This document shows positions 1 through 8,317 of a DNA stretch of 64,000 nucleotides, piece by piece. The translations under genes were made by a program, and so were the position numbers. The first letter of the stretch is position 1; the number at the start of each line of letters is the position of its first letter. The notes beneath the pieces were generated by a model. The model was not told where the DNA came from. It was given only the letters and a program-made list of their open reading frames with translations, and did no database searches. Source of the stretch: Thermoplasmata archaeon (GTDB lineage: Archaea; Thermoplasmatota; Thermoplasmata; Lutacidiplasmatales; UBA184); NCBI GenBank assembly GCA_022750115.1, contig JAKIWI010000005.1, forward strand, positions 62,001 to 126,000, in the 5' to 3' direction.

Positions 1-142
1 CGAAGTACGAGGTCCGAGCGCCGGACAACTGAACCTCTTCGGACGCGAGCCGCTCGAACTTGTCGTGCAGCCATCGCGCCTCCTCCGAGGTCAACGTGGC
101 GGACGAGGCCCCCCCTGCGCCGGTCGCCGGCGGAACCGCCAC
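1..142 (-). CDS. N-terminal part of an unidentified protein (runs off the left edge)
   Basis: About 47 residues of an open frame are visible from a GTG at 142 to the window edge. A Pro/Gly/Ala-rich N-terminus leads into a charged amphipathic helix (TSEEARWLHDKFERLASEEV). A TTTAGG box at 163-169 lies about 25 bp before the GTG, the normal spacing for a leaderless archaeal transcript, and supports this start. The frame follows the lysO-like gene on the same strand after a 75-bp gap. Too little is visible to assign a family, and nothing catalytic can be seen. It could be a chance open frame, since GC-rich DNA has few stop codons. Confidence 0.4.
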   Translation of the reverse strand, partial: MAVPPATGAGGASSATLTSEEARWLHDKFERLASEEVQLSGARTSYF

Positions 143-217
143 GCCGGGGGATTCGGGTGCGGGCCTAAAGGTGTCGGCTCCCGGTCCGATCCTCGGCGGC
201 GCCTGCGGACCCGCGAA

Positions 218-1078
218 CTAGGGAAGAAGGAGGAGGACCGGCACGACGAGGCCGGCAACGAGGGTGAGCACGATCCCCGTCGCGAGCGCGATCGTGCCGG
301 CCCCCTCTCCGCCGTATCGAGTGGCGAAATAGAGCGTCGTGTCCATCGATGTCGCTCCGCCCATCGCCGCCAATCCCGCTCCGCTGACCCGTGGCCCGGC
401 CCAGGGGGCCGCGAGCATCGTGAGGTTCTCCCGGAGGAAATTCGCCAGGAACGCGAACAGCCCCAGCGAGGCGCCGAGCCGTCCGGCGACGAGCGGCCCG
501 GCGAGGGAGTACCATCCGAAGGCGCCGGCCGTCGCGAGAGACGCGCCCGCGGGGACGAGCCCGAGTCCCACGAACATCGCGGCGACCGCGAAGCCGCCGA
601 CGACAGCGGACGCAATCGGTGCCCAGGCCGCCCGGAGGCGCTTGGGATCGAGCGTGAGGTCGAACCCGACGAGGGCGAGGAGCGCGTAGAGGACGTACTC
701 GGTCGTCGTTCCCGGGTTCACGTTCGCGGTGTGGCCGACGATTACGCCCGCGACGACGGCGAGCACGTACACGAGCGGTGGGAGGAGATTGGCTCGGCCC
801 GGCGCGGGAGAAGTTCGGGAACTGGGGGCCGGCGGCGCCAGGATCCGAACGAGCAGGATCGTGACCGCGAGCGTTAGGACCGCGAAGGCGGCCGCAAGCG
901 GAACCTCGCTCTGGACCGCGGAGAGGTCGAGCCGGCCGAGGCTGACGCCGAGGAGGAACAGGAGCACGCCCACGGTGGCGGCCGCCGCGCGCCCGACCCA
1001 GGGGGACCGCCAGCGGGTCAGGCGACCCGCCGCGAACCCCGCGGCGAATGCTCCGTAGAGAACGAGGTCGAGGGCCAC
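218..1078 (-). CDS. lysO: LysO-family (DUF340) membrane exporter
   Basis: This 286-residue integral membrane protein has about eight hydrophobic segments. It carries the LysO/YbjE signatures: a GFDLTL stretch mid-protein, GWYSLAGPL followed by a helix with FLANFLREN, and GGATSMDTTL near the C-terminus. Characterised family members export lysine or its toxic analogues across the cytoplasmic membrane. An N-terminal half with four hydrophobic segments and a C-terminal DUF340-type half are both present, so the protein looks full length. The ATG at 1078 lies 10 bp behind the purA stop, so the two genes probably share a transcript. The lysine substrate is inferred from the family; archaeal members have not all been tested. 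Confidence 0.72.
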   Translation of the reverse strand: MALDLVLYGAFAAGFAAGRLTRWRSPWVGRAAAATVGVLLFLLGVSLGRLDLSAVQSEVPLAAAFAVLTLAVTILLVRILAPPAPSSRTSPAPGRANLLPPLVYVLAVVAGVIVGHTANVNPGTTTEYVLYALLALVGFDLTLDPKRLRAAWAPIASAVVGGFAVAAMFVGLGLVPAGASLATAGAFGWYSLAGPLVAGRLGASLGLFAFLANFLRENLTMLAAPWAGPRVSGAGLAAMGGATSMDTTLYFATRYGGEGAGTIALATGIVLTLVAGLVVPVLLLLP

Positions 1079-1088
1079 GAGCGGACCG

Positions 1089-2432
1089 TCAGGCCGCCCA
1101 CGCCGAGACGCTACCCGCCGGCGCCGACCCGTGCGGCTTGCCCAGCCAGACCGTCTGCTCCCGGCGTGGGCCGTAGCTGACCCACTCCACGGGCACGCGC
1201 GTCTCGCGGCCGACGAACTCGATGAACTGCTTCAGCTCCGTCGGAAGGGCGCGCGCCCCCTCCTCGCGGATCCGTCGTTCGAGGTTGGCGGTGAACTTCG
1301 GCCATGCGGGGAGCTTTTCGTACACCGGGGTCACGTGCGCGAGCTCGTCTGCGTCGGCGGGTGGGTAGTCGGTGAGCGTCTCACCGGTCGGGGTGACGTA
1401 CTGGACGGCGACGGGCACGTCGTCCAGCCCGCCGAGGACGTCGACCTTCGTGAGCGCGAAGGAGGTGAATCCGTTCAGGCGGGCCGCGTAGCGGAGCAGC
1501 ACGAGGTCGAGCCAGCCGACCTGACGGACCCGGCCGGTCGTGGCGCCGCGCTCGCCTCCTTCGCGCTGCAAATAGGCGCCCATATCCCCCTCGACCTGGG
1601 TCGGGAACGGTCCGGCGCCCACGCGGGTCGCGTACGCCTTCGTGACCCCCACGACCTCGGTGACCTCCGCCGGAGGCAGTCCGCTCCCCACGAGCGCCCC
1701 CGCGGACGTCGGATGGTGGCTGGTGACGTAGGGGTACGTCCCGAAGTCGACGTCGAGCAGCGCGCTCTGCGCCCCCTCGAGGATGATCGTGTCACCGCGT
1801 TCCACCGCCGACCAGAGCAGCGGCTCGGTCGGCTGGACGAACGGCGCGAGCCGGGCCGCGACCTCGCCGAGCTCCGTGCGAACCCGCTCGCGATCCTGCA
1901 GGGTTGTGGCGAGGTGCGGCTTGGTCGCGTACAGAAGTTCGAGCCGGTCCGCGAGCCGCGCGGGCCGGATCAGGTCGCCGAACCGTACGCCCCAGCGTCC
2001 GTACCGGTCCGCGTAGGCGGGGCCGATGCCGCGCATCGTGGTGCCGATCGCGGCGCCGGGTCGGGTCGCGACCCGCCGCTCCTCCTCCCACGCGTCCTCG
2101 GCGATGTGGATCGGGAGGATCGCGTGCGCCCGCTCGCTGATCGCGAGGGAGCCCTTGAACAGTCTCCGCTCCTGGAGCGTGCGGATCTCCTCGTCGAGGC
2201 CGCGCGGGTCGAGAACCATCCCCGGGCCGCAGACGCCGAGGACGCCGGAACGAAGGACCCCGACGGGCACTTGGTGGAGGACGACGGATCCCTCGGCGAG
2301 ATGGATGGAGTGACCGGCGTTGGGGCCGCCGCCGGTGCGCACGACGATCCGAGCATCGGCCGCCAGGTAGTCGGTGATCTTGCCTTTCGCCTCGTCGCCG
2401 AACTGCGCGCCGACCACGACGATGACGCCCAT
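1089..2432 (-). CDS. purA: Adenylosuccinate synthetase
   Basis: PurA joins IMP and aspartate using GTP to give adenylosuccinate, the first committed step from IMP to AMP in the cytosol. The 447-residue protein starts MGVIVVVGAQFGDEAKGK, with the catalytic Asp-13 and a GDEAKGK loop in which Ala replaces the usual Gly. The second catalytic residue, His-41, lies in GGGPNAGHS. Other family blocks are RGIGPAY, LEGAQSALLDVDFGTYPYVTS, and TGRVRQVGWLD. The length matches the long bacterial and eukaryotic form rather than the short form (about 340 residues) found in Pyrococcus. Downstream on the same strand is the LysO-like exporter. A convincing TATA box was not found in the 165-bp divergent spacer. 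Confidence 0.95.
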   Translation of the reverse strand: MGVIVVVGAQFGDEAKGKITDYLAADARIVVRTGGGPNAGHSIHLAEGSVVLHQVPVGVLRSGVLGVCGPGMVLDPRGLDEEIRTLQERRLFKGSLAISERAHAILPIHIAEDAWEEERRVATRPGAAIGTTMRGIGPAYADRYGRWGVRFGDLIRPARLADRLELLYATKPHLATTLQDRERVRTELGEVAARLAPFVQPTEPLLWSAVERGDTIILEGAQSALLDVDFGTYPYVTSHHPTSAGALVGSGLPPAEVTEVVGVTKAYATRVGAGPFPTQVEGDMGAYLQREGGERGATTGRVRQVGWLDLVLLRYAARLNGFTSFALTKVDVLGGLDDVPVAVQYVTPTGETLTDYPPADADELAHVTPVYEKLPAWPKFTANLERRIREEGARALPTELKQFIEFVGRETRVPVEWVSYGPRREQTVWLGKPHGSAPAGSVSAWAA

Positions 2433-2597
2433 TGGGTCCGCTCCCCGGCGCGACGGAGCCGTTCGGGTAGATGGCTCTTCGGTCGCCGAAGCGGCGCGCG
2501 GGCGTCTCGTCCGGAGAGCGTTTGGCGTGCTACGCCGTCGTGTCCGGGGCCCGGTTCCACCGACGGTAAGGGCCGGCTCCCACCAAGGCTATGAAGG

Positions 2598-3752
2598 GTG
2601 CGCCCGTCGCGCGGCCCCGTGGTATCCGAGCGGGCCCGGCGCGTCGAAATCTCGGGCATCCGGAAGATGTTCGAGGCCGCGCCGCCGAACGCGATCAACC
2701 TCGGTCTGGGCGAGCCGGACTTCGAGCCCCCGAAGGTCGTCCTCGACGCTCTGTGCGCGGCGGTCCAGGGCCGAATGAACCACTACGGCCCGTCGGCCGG
2801 TCTCCCGGCGCTCCGCGAGAAGATCGCCGAGCGATACCGCGAGCTCGACTCCGAGACCGGCCGAGAGAACGTTATCGTGACCGGCTCCGGGTCCGAGGGG
2901 TTGATGGCCGTCGCCCTGACCCTCTACGACCCCGGGGACGAGGTCCTCGTCCCGAACCCGGGATTCGTCCTCTATCCCCCCCACGCGAAACTGTGCGGCG
3001 CGAACCCGGTGTTCTACGACCTCATCGAGAAGAAGGGGTTCCAGCCGGACTTCGACCAGCTCGAGCGGCTCGTCACGCCGAAGACCCGGGCCATCGTGGT
3101 GAACAGCCCATCGAACCCGACCGGCGCGGTGTTCCCCCGCGCGACCGTCGAGCGCGTGATCTCCTTCGCGGAGGAGCACGACCTCACGATCGTCTCCGAC
3201 GAGGTGTACGAGGAGATGGTCTACGAGGGGAAGTTCCAGTCGTTCTGGGGCCGCACCGACCGCGCGGTGATCGTCAACTCCTTCTCCAAGACGCTCGCGA
3301 TGACCGGCTGGCGGATCGGATTCCTCGTCGCGCCGCGCGCGCTCGCCGTCGAGATCAACAAGCTCCACTACCATCTCATGGCGTGCCCCTCGACCCCCGC
3401 GCAGGCGGCGGTGCTCGCGGGACTCGAGCACGGGGGTGCCGAGACGAGGGCGATGGTCGCCGAGTTCCGGGTGCGGCGCGGCCTGATCTCCCGCGCCCTC
3501 GCGAAGATCCCGGGAGTTTCGCTCGTCCCGCCGGCCGGCGCCTTCTACACGTTCCCCAAGCTCGATTGGCCCGGCACGGCCCAGGAGATCGCGGGCACGC
3601 TGCTGCAGCGCGGGCTCATCACCACGCCCGGCGACGCGTTCGGGTCGCTCGGGGCGAACCATCTCCGTCTCTCGTTCGCGGCGTCGCGGGAGAACCTCCG
3701 CAAGGGGCTCGCGATCCTACGCACCGTCGGGGCCGAACTGAGGGCGTCATGA
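2598..3752 (+). CDS. Class I/II PLP-dependent aminotransferase (AspAT-like)
   Basis: This fold-type I aminotransferase moves amino groups between amino acids and 2-oxo acids with pyridoxal phosphate. Visible family features are INLGLGEPDFEPP at the N-terminus, HYGPSAGLPALREKIAERY, the NSPSNPTG motif, SDEVYEEMVY with the PLP-binding Asp, and the PLP-lysine motif NSFSKTLAMTGWRIGF. RLSFAAS near the end carries the Arg that binds substrate carboxylate. Its length of about 384 residues is normal. The GTG at 2598 gives the longest form; a second GTG at 2619, giving MVSERARRVEISG, fits family N-termini better. The exact substrate (aspartate, alanine or another) cannot be read from the sequence. The stop overlaps the start of a micro-ORF by ATGA. 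Confidence 0.88.
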   Translation: MRPSRGPVVSERARRVEISGIRKMFEAAPPNAINLGLGEPDFEPPKVVLDALCAAVQGRMNHYGPSAGLPALREKIAERYRELDSETGRENVIVTGSGSEGLMAVALTLYDPGDEVLVPNPGFVLYPPHAKLCGANPVFYDLIEKKGFQPDFDQLERLVTPKTRAIVVNSPSNPTGAVFPRATVERVISFAEEHDLTIVSDEVYEEMVYEGKFQSFWGRTDRAVIVNSFSKTLAMTGWRIGFLVAPRALAVEINKLHYHLMACPSTPAQAAVLAGLEHGGAETRAMVAEFRVRRGLISRALAKIPGVSLVPPAGAFYTFPKLDWPGTAQEIAGTLLQRGLITTPGDAFGSLGANHLRLSFAASRENLRKGLAILRTVGAELRAS

Positions 3753-3865
3753 TGCTGTTCCTCGCGATCGCGTTGCTCCGCACCGGAGCGATCGCCGAGG
3801 GGGAGCCGGAGCGCGCCGCGACCGTCGCGCTCGCGGACGAGCTGGACCGGCTCCGTCGATCCTAG
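3749..3865 (+). CDS. Putative 38-residue protein coupled to the aminotransferase gene
   Basis: A short frame begins in the ATGA overlap with the aminotransferase stop and encodes 38 residues. It has a hydrophobic start (MMLFLAIALLRTGA) and then a charged, probably helical tail ending LADELDRLRRS. The four-base overlap is the arrangement used for translational coupling in this genome (compare arsC-aquaporin and the two glycosyltransferases). Against it, the frame is very short, has no recognisable family, and its end overlaps the convergent glycosyltransferase stop by four bases. It may be a small membrane-associated peptide or a chance frame. Confidence 0.35.
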   Translation: MMLFLAIALLRTGAIAEGEPERAATVALADELDRLRRS

Positions 3866-5016
3866 CCGACCGTCAACTCACGATACAGCGCCCGGTGGTG
3901 CTCGACCGCCTTCGCCCACGTGAGCTCCTGGACGCGACTACGTCCGGCCGCGATGAGACGGGCGCGCTCGCCCTCGTCCGCGAGGAGTCCTTGGATCGCC
4001 CGCGTGAGCGCGGCCGCGTCCCCGTACGGGACGAGCCGACCGGCCTTGCCCTCGCACACAACCTCGGGAACCCCGCCGACGGCGCTCGCCACCACGGGCA
4101 CTCCGGCGGCCATCGCCTCGAGGAGCACGAGGCCGAACGCCTCCCATTCGGACGGCAGGACGAACAGCATGGCTCCCCGCACCACGGCCCGATACTCGGC
4201 GGGCGACTCGACGTGGCCCAGCCAGACGACGCTCGCCCCGATCCCGAGCTCGGCGGCGAGGCGTTCGAGCGACGCTCGCTCCCCCCAGTCGCGGCCCATG
4301 ACGACGAGCGCGGGCCGATCGGCGGGGGGGATCCCCGCGAAGGCGGCGAACAAGGTCGGGAGACCCTTGTTCCGAGCGACCCGGCCGCTGTAGAGCAGGT
4401 AACGCGCCGGGAGTCCGACCGGCGGAGATTCCGGCCCCGGTCGTTCCCACAGGTCGAGGTCGACGCCGGGAGGAATGACGCGAATCGCCGCCGCCGGTGC
4501 GAACTCGCGCACGAGCTCCGCTTCCAAGGCCGTCTCGACGACGAGCGCCGAGGCGATCCGGTAGGCGGTCATCCCGAACAGCACGTCCTGGCACCGGAGG
4601 AGCCCTCGTTTGAGCGCGGGCTCCCCGCGGTCCGCCGGGTGATAATGCGTGGACACCACGAGGGGGATGTGGCGTCGTCGCGCGACCGCCGCGGTCTCGA
4701 GGACGTGGCCGTACCGGTGGGAGTGCGCGTGGAGGACGTCGAACCGCCCCCCCGACAGAGCGTCGATCAGGCCGCCCATCAACGGCATCGTGACGAACGG
4801 GACGACCCGCCGTTCGACGGGGAACCGCCGCACGGGCAGGCCGTCGACGGTGGGGCTCCAGTTGGTCCGACGTTCCCATCGGCCCTCGTCGTAGAGGTCG
4901 GACGCAAACACGGTGACGTCGTCGCCCGCCGCCCGCAGGCCCTTCGCGACCTCGCGGACGTTCGTCTCGACGCCACCGGGCGCGTCGAAGCGGAGGGAGA
5001 CCTGGGCGACCTTCAT
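3862..5016 (-). CDS. GT4-family glycosyltransferase
   Basis: This 384-residue GT-B fold retaining glycosyltransferase transfers a sugar from a nucleotide donor. It starts MKVAQVSLRFDAPGGVETNVRE, with the Gly-rich loop typical of GT4 enzymes. The donor-binding half has YSGRVARNKGLPTL, and the EX7E motif lies in PSEWEAFGLVLLEAMAAG. A longer reading upstream to 5073 exists, but the ATG at 5016 overlaps the stop of the preceding glycosyltransferase by ATGA and matches family N-termini, so it is preferred. It is the last gene of the cluster that begins with UDP-sulfoquinovose synthase. Acceptor and donor are unknown. Roles in N-glycan or glycolipid assembly are plausible. Confidence 0.85.
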   Translation of the reverse strand: MKVAQVSLRFDAPGGVETNVREVAKGLRAAGDDVTVFASDLYDEGRWERRTNWSPTVDGLPVRRFPVERRVVPFVTMPLMGGLIDALSGGRFDVLHAHSHRYGHVLETAAVARRRHIPLVVSTHYHPADRGEPALKRGLLRCQDVLFGMTAYRIASALVVETALEAELVREFAPAAAIRVIPPGVDLDLWERPGPESPPVGLPARYLLYSGRVARNKGLPTLFAAFAGIPPADRPALVVMGRDWGERASLERLAAELGIGASVVWLGHVESPAEYRAVVRGAMLFVLPSEWEAFGLVLLEAMAAGVPVVASAVGGVPEVVCEGKAGRLVPYGDAAALTRAIQGLLADEGERARLIAAGRSRVQELTWAKAVEHHRALYRELTVG

Positions 5017-6197
5017 CGGCCGTTCGCGACCTCGCGAAAGATCCGCTCGAGCTCGTCGGCCACACGGTCCCAACTGTAGCGGGGCACGACCACGTCCCGG
5101 CCGTAGCGACCGAAGCGCAGCCGTGTCTCCTCGTCGTCCCAGAGCTGCCCGATCGCGGCGGCCAGGGCCGTCGGGTCGTTCGGGGGGACGAGGCGGCCGG
5201 CCTTCCCATCCTCGAGGAACTCGGGGATGCCTCCCACCCGCGACGCCACGACCGGCGTTCCCTGCGCGAGGGCCTCGAGGAGGACGAGGCCGAACGCCTC
5301 GTACTCGCTCGGCAGCACGAACAGTCGCGCCTCACAGAAGGCCGAGGCGAGGCGTCGCTCATCCTCGACGTAGCCCGGAATTCGAACCCGTTCGCCGAGG
5401 CCGAGCTGGGCGACCTTCCGCTCGATGGCCGCCCGCATCCCGCCGTCCGCGCCGACGAGAACGAGCGACGCCCGGGGGTCGCGCGCGGCGAGCGTCGAGA
5501 AGGCGTCCACGAGTCCGAGCAAGCCTTTGTTCGAGGCGAGCCGGCCGACGAACAACAGGAACGGACCCTCGACCCCGATCGACCGCGCGAACGGTCGGTC
5601 CCCGTCCGACGGCGGTGGGAGCGGAGTGTAGCCGGGGGGAACGATCTCGACCTTCGGCAGCTGCAGTCCCGGGCTGCGCAACAGGCGCTCCTCTTCGCGG
5701 GTCTGGACAACGACCACGCGGGCGGAGGCGACGATCGGCGCCGCCAGCTGACGGTCGTAGAATCCTCGGATCCGATGCCGCAGCCAGCCGCCCTCGATCG
5801 ACCAGATCGGATGGTAGTGGGCGGTGAGTACGAACGGCCGGCCCGTTGACCGAGCGTAGCGCCGGGCGACGGCCGCGTGGTTCGTGCCGTAGGTGTGCGC
5901 GTGGACGACATCGGGAGACATGCGCACCAGCGCCCGGTCCAATCCGCGAAAGAACGGGTAGTGGAGTTCGCCCGGCAGCGACCAGACCGGAAGTCGGTGG
6001 ATGGAAACTCCGTCCAGAACCTGCTCCCGCGGGACGCGGGCCGGAAGTCGCTCCATCGGATACTCGCGGACGAGGTCGCTCGCGAACGCGTCGACCTGGT
6101 GGCCGCGCGCGGCGAGGCGCACGGCGAGCTCGCGGACATGGCGTTCGACGCCGCCGGGGCCCGGTGGATAGCGGGTCGACAGTTCCGCGATCTTCAC
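5013..6197 (-). CDS. GT4-family glycosyltransferase
   Basis: This 394-residue GT-B glycosyltransferase begins MKIAELSTRYPPGPGGVERHVRELA, the acceptor-side Gly-rich motif. The donor half contains FVGRLASNKGLLGLVDAF and the EX7E signature in PSEYEAFGLVLLEALAQGTPV. It is paralogous to the next gene downstream: both share ASDL and the PxGYTPL/PPGVDL region, which suggests a tandem duplication followed by divergence. The two genes overlap by ATGA, implying coupled translation. Its start lies 12 bp behind the M20 hydrolase stop. The cluster context (UDP-sulfoquinovose synthase and a GalU-like enzyme) suggests that one of the two transfers sulfoquinovose or glucose, but the donor cannot be read from the sequence. 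Confidence 0.86.
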   Translation of the reverse strand: MKIAELSTRYPPGPGGVERHVRELAVRLAARGHQVDAFASDLVREYPMERLPARVPREQVLDGVSIHRLPVWSLPGELHYPFFRGLDRALVRMSPDVVHAHTYGTNHAAVARRYARSTGRPFVLTAHYHPIWSIEGGWLRHRIRGFYDRQLAAPIVASARVVVVQTREEERLLRSPGLQLPKVEIVPPGYTPLPPPSDGDRPFARSIGVEGPFLLFVGRLASNKGLLGLVDAFSTLAARDPRASLVLVGADGGMRAAIERKVAQLGLGERVRIPGYVEDERRLASAFCEARLFVLPSEYEAFGLVLLEALAQGTPVVASRVGGIPEFLEDGKAGRLVPPNDPTALAAAIGQLWDDEETRLRFGRYGRDVVVPRYSWDRVADELERIFREVANGR

Positions 6198-6209
6198 GGG
6201 CCGTCGGGG

Positions 6210-7286
6210 CTAGCCCGCCCGGCCACCGGCGAGCCGCTGCGCGTACTTCTTGTAAACCTCGGAGGCCCGCGCGACCGCCTCGACCTTCACGTACTCGTTC
6301 GCCTGGTGGGAGAGTTCCTCCTCGCCGGCGCCGAAGATGACGACGTTCGGGTTCACCTGGGTGTAGTGGACGGCCTCGCTCGCGTGCACCAGCACGGTCG
6401 TCTCGGCGCTCGAGACCTCGCGGAGGATCCGCACGTGCTCGGAGTTCGGGTCGATCTGGACCGAGCGCATGCTGAGGATGCGGCGCAGCGTGAACGGGGT
6501 CTTGATCCGACGGAGGTGCTCTTCGATCTCCCGGTAAAGCTGGTCGGGAGAGTACGGGGGCGGGAACCGGATGTCGACCTCGGCGGTCGCCTTGTTCGGA
6601 ACGACGTTGAGTCGCGTTCCCCCGCTCAGCGTTCCGATGTTCATCGTGACACTGCCGAGCTCGGGGTGCGCGATGCGTCCCTTGAAGCTCTCGAGGCCCC
6701 GGAGGATCCGCATCATCTTCGAGATCGCATTCTCGCCGAGGTGCGGCATCGCGCCGTGCGCGGCCTTGCCGCGGGTCTCGATGGCGAGGTCGAGGACGCC
6801 CTTCTCGGCGTAGGCGACGCGGAGCCCGGTCGGCTCGCCGACGACGATCGCCTTCGCGCGGCGCATCGGAAGCGTCTTCGCGAGCGCCTGCGCGCCCTGC
6901 ATGTTCGTCTCCTCGTCGGTCGTGAGCGCCAGCACGACCGGCACCTTGCGGGCGACGAGGTCCTGCGCCGCCTGGAGCATCGCGATCGCCGTGCCCTTCA
7001 TGTCGGCCGCGCCGCGGCCGTACATCCGGCCCCCGGCCAACTGGCTTTGCGAGAAGCTCCAGTAGTCGCCGATCGGCGGCGTGTCGAGGTGGCCGGACAG
7101 CACCACGCCGCCCTGACCGTACTCGGCGAGCAGCGCCGGCGCAGCGGGTTCGCCGAACAGCGTGTTCCGCATGTGGATCTGGTCGGTGAACGATTGGACG
7201 TAGTCGAGCACCTCCTGCTTGTCGGAGAACGGGTCGCTCGCGATCTTGATCAGGTCGGCGAGCATGTCGACCATCTGACGCTTCAT
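6210..7286 (-). CDS. M20-family zinc amidohydrolase (ArgE/DapE/LysK-like)
   Basis: This 358-residue enzyme belongs to the M20 metallohydrolases, which remove acyl or peptidyl groups from amino compounds using two zinc ions. Metal and catalytic motifs are VLSGHLDTPPIGD, GRGAADMKGTAIAML (bridging Asp), LTTDEETNMQGA (catalytic Glu-Glu), VVGEPTGL, and a C-terminal HQANEYV with the last metal His. The dimerisation insert follows ETRGKAAHGAMPHLGENAI. The ATG at 7286 is chosen because the longer upstream reading is low-complexity. Substrate classes include acetylornithine, succinyl-diaminopimelate and LysW-lysine, and none can be preferred. It sits between a nucleotidyltransferase and glycosyltransferases, an odd place for an amino-acid enzyme. 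Deacylation of an amino sugar or glycan precursor is possible. Confidence 0.82.
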   Translation of the reverse strand: MKRQMVDMLADLIKIASDPFSDKQEVLDYVQSFTDQIHMRNTLFGEPAAPALLAEYGQGGVVLSGHLDTPPIGDYWSFSQSQLAGGRMYGRGAADMKGTAIAMLQAAQDLVARKVPVVLALTTDEETNMQGAQALAKTLPMRRAKAIVVGEPTGLRVAYAEKGVLDLAIETRGKAAHGAMPHLGENAISKMMRILRGLESFKGRIAHPELGSVTMNIGTLSGGTRLNVVPNKATAEVDIRFPPPYSPDQLYREIEEHLRRIKTPFTLRRILSMRSVQIDPNSEHVRILREVSSAETTVLVHASEAVHYTQVNPNVVIFGAGEEELSHQANEYVKVEAVARASEVYKKYAQRLAGGRAG

Positions 7287-7426
7287 GGGGTCGGACCGAC
7301 CCTCCCCGCCTTCGGCGAGGTCCAGGACGCGGTAATGCCGAGGGGTAGGCCGGGGTCGACTTAATTCCTCCCCCGGCGGAAAATTCGACGATCGCCGTTC
7401 GCGATTGCGGCGCCCCGACGGCGTCG

Positions 7427-8311
7427 CTACGCCGCGTTCTTCGGGGTCGCGAGCGCGCGGCGTCGCGTCCGCTCGAGGGCCCGCTGGAATCCTTCCGGAG
7501 AGCCGACGCTGCGCCATTCGCCGGCCTTCGGGGAGAGAACGAGCGCCGCGACGCGGCCTTCCGGGATCAACGGTCGGATCGCGTCCGTGAGCTCGATCTC
7601 GCCGGTCGGGCCGGTCCCGTCGAGGGAGCGGAGCGAGTCGAAGATCCGGTGGCCGAACGCATAGACCGCAGTGGCGGCCCACTGCGACCGCGGCTTCGGT
7701 GGCTTCTCCTCCATGCCCGTCACGAGGAGTTTCTGGAGACCCCCCTCGCGGCCGTCGAGCCGTCCTTCGACGACGCCGTACCGGCGAGGGTCCGCGACCT
7801 TGCGGACGAGGAGGACGACGTCGAGGTGGTCCCGCTCCTGGAGCGCCATCATCGTTCGGATCATTCGGCCCCGCTCGGGCTCGAGGAGGACGGCGTCACC
7901 GGCGTGGAGAACGAACGGCCCCTCCCCGACGTACTCCTCCGCATGGGCGACGGCGTCGCCGAACCCCCGCGGCGCAGGCTGGACGGCGAACCGGAGGCGG
8001 AGCCCCCGCAGGGTGTCGTAGAACCTCTCGGTCTCCGCGAGCCGCTCGGCGTGCCGAGCGTGCCGTTGGACGAGCTCGCGATCGATGGTGAAATAGTTCT
8101 GGACGAAGGCGAGATCCTTCGCTCCGACGACGAGCGTGACGTCGTCGACGCCGGCGGCGACCAGCGATTCGAGCACGACGTGCGCGACCGGTTTCAGGAC
8201 ATGTTCGCCGGATTCGGTCCGGTCGTAGAGCGGCAGGAACTCCTTGCGGAGCCCCCGCGTCCACGGGAGCATCCGGGTCCCTTCGCCGGCGATCGTCACC
8301 ACGCCGCGCAT
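7427..8311 (-). CDS. UTP-glucose-1-phosphate uridylyltransferase-like nucleotidyltransferase
   Basis: This 294-residue sugar-nucleotide synthase resembles GalU. The nucleotide-binding signature is GEGTRMLPWTRGLRKEFLPL, with the activating Lys. Further family features are VVLESLVAAGVDDVTLVVG, QPAPRGFGDAVAHAEEYVG, FVLHAGDAVLL, and a late MEEKPPKPRSQWAATAVYAFG. These match the UDP-glucose pyrophosphorylase subgroup better than the dTDP-glucose one. Its start is 6 bp behind the UDP-sulfoquinovose synthase stop, so the two are surely cotranscribed. UDP-glucose is exactly the sugar substrate of that synthase, which supports the assignment by context. The 140-bp gap to the M20 gene may hold a separate promoter. 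Confidence 0.82.
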   Translation of the reverse strand: MRGVVTIAGEGTRMLPWTRGLRKEFLPLYDRTESGEHVLKPVAHVVLESLVAAGVDDVTLVVGAKDLAFVQNYFTIDRELVQRHARHAERLAETERFYDTLRGLRLRFAVQPAPRGFGDAVAHAEEYVGEGPFVLHAGDAVLLEPERGRMIRTMMALQERDHLDVVLLVRKVADPRRYGVVEGRLDGREGGLQKLLVTGMEEKPPKPRSQWAATAVYAFGHRIFDSLRSLDGTGPTGEIELTDAIRPLIPEGRVAALVLSPKAGEWRSVGSPEGFQRALERTRRRALATPKNAA

Positions 8312-8317
8312 CGACGG

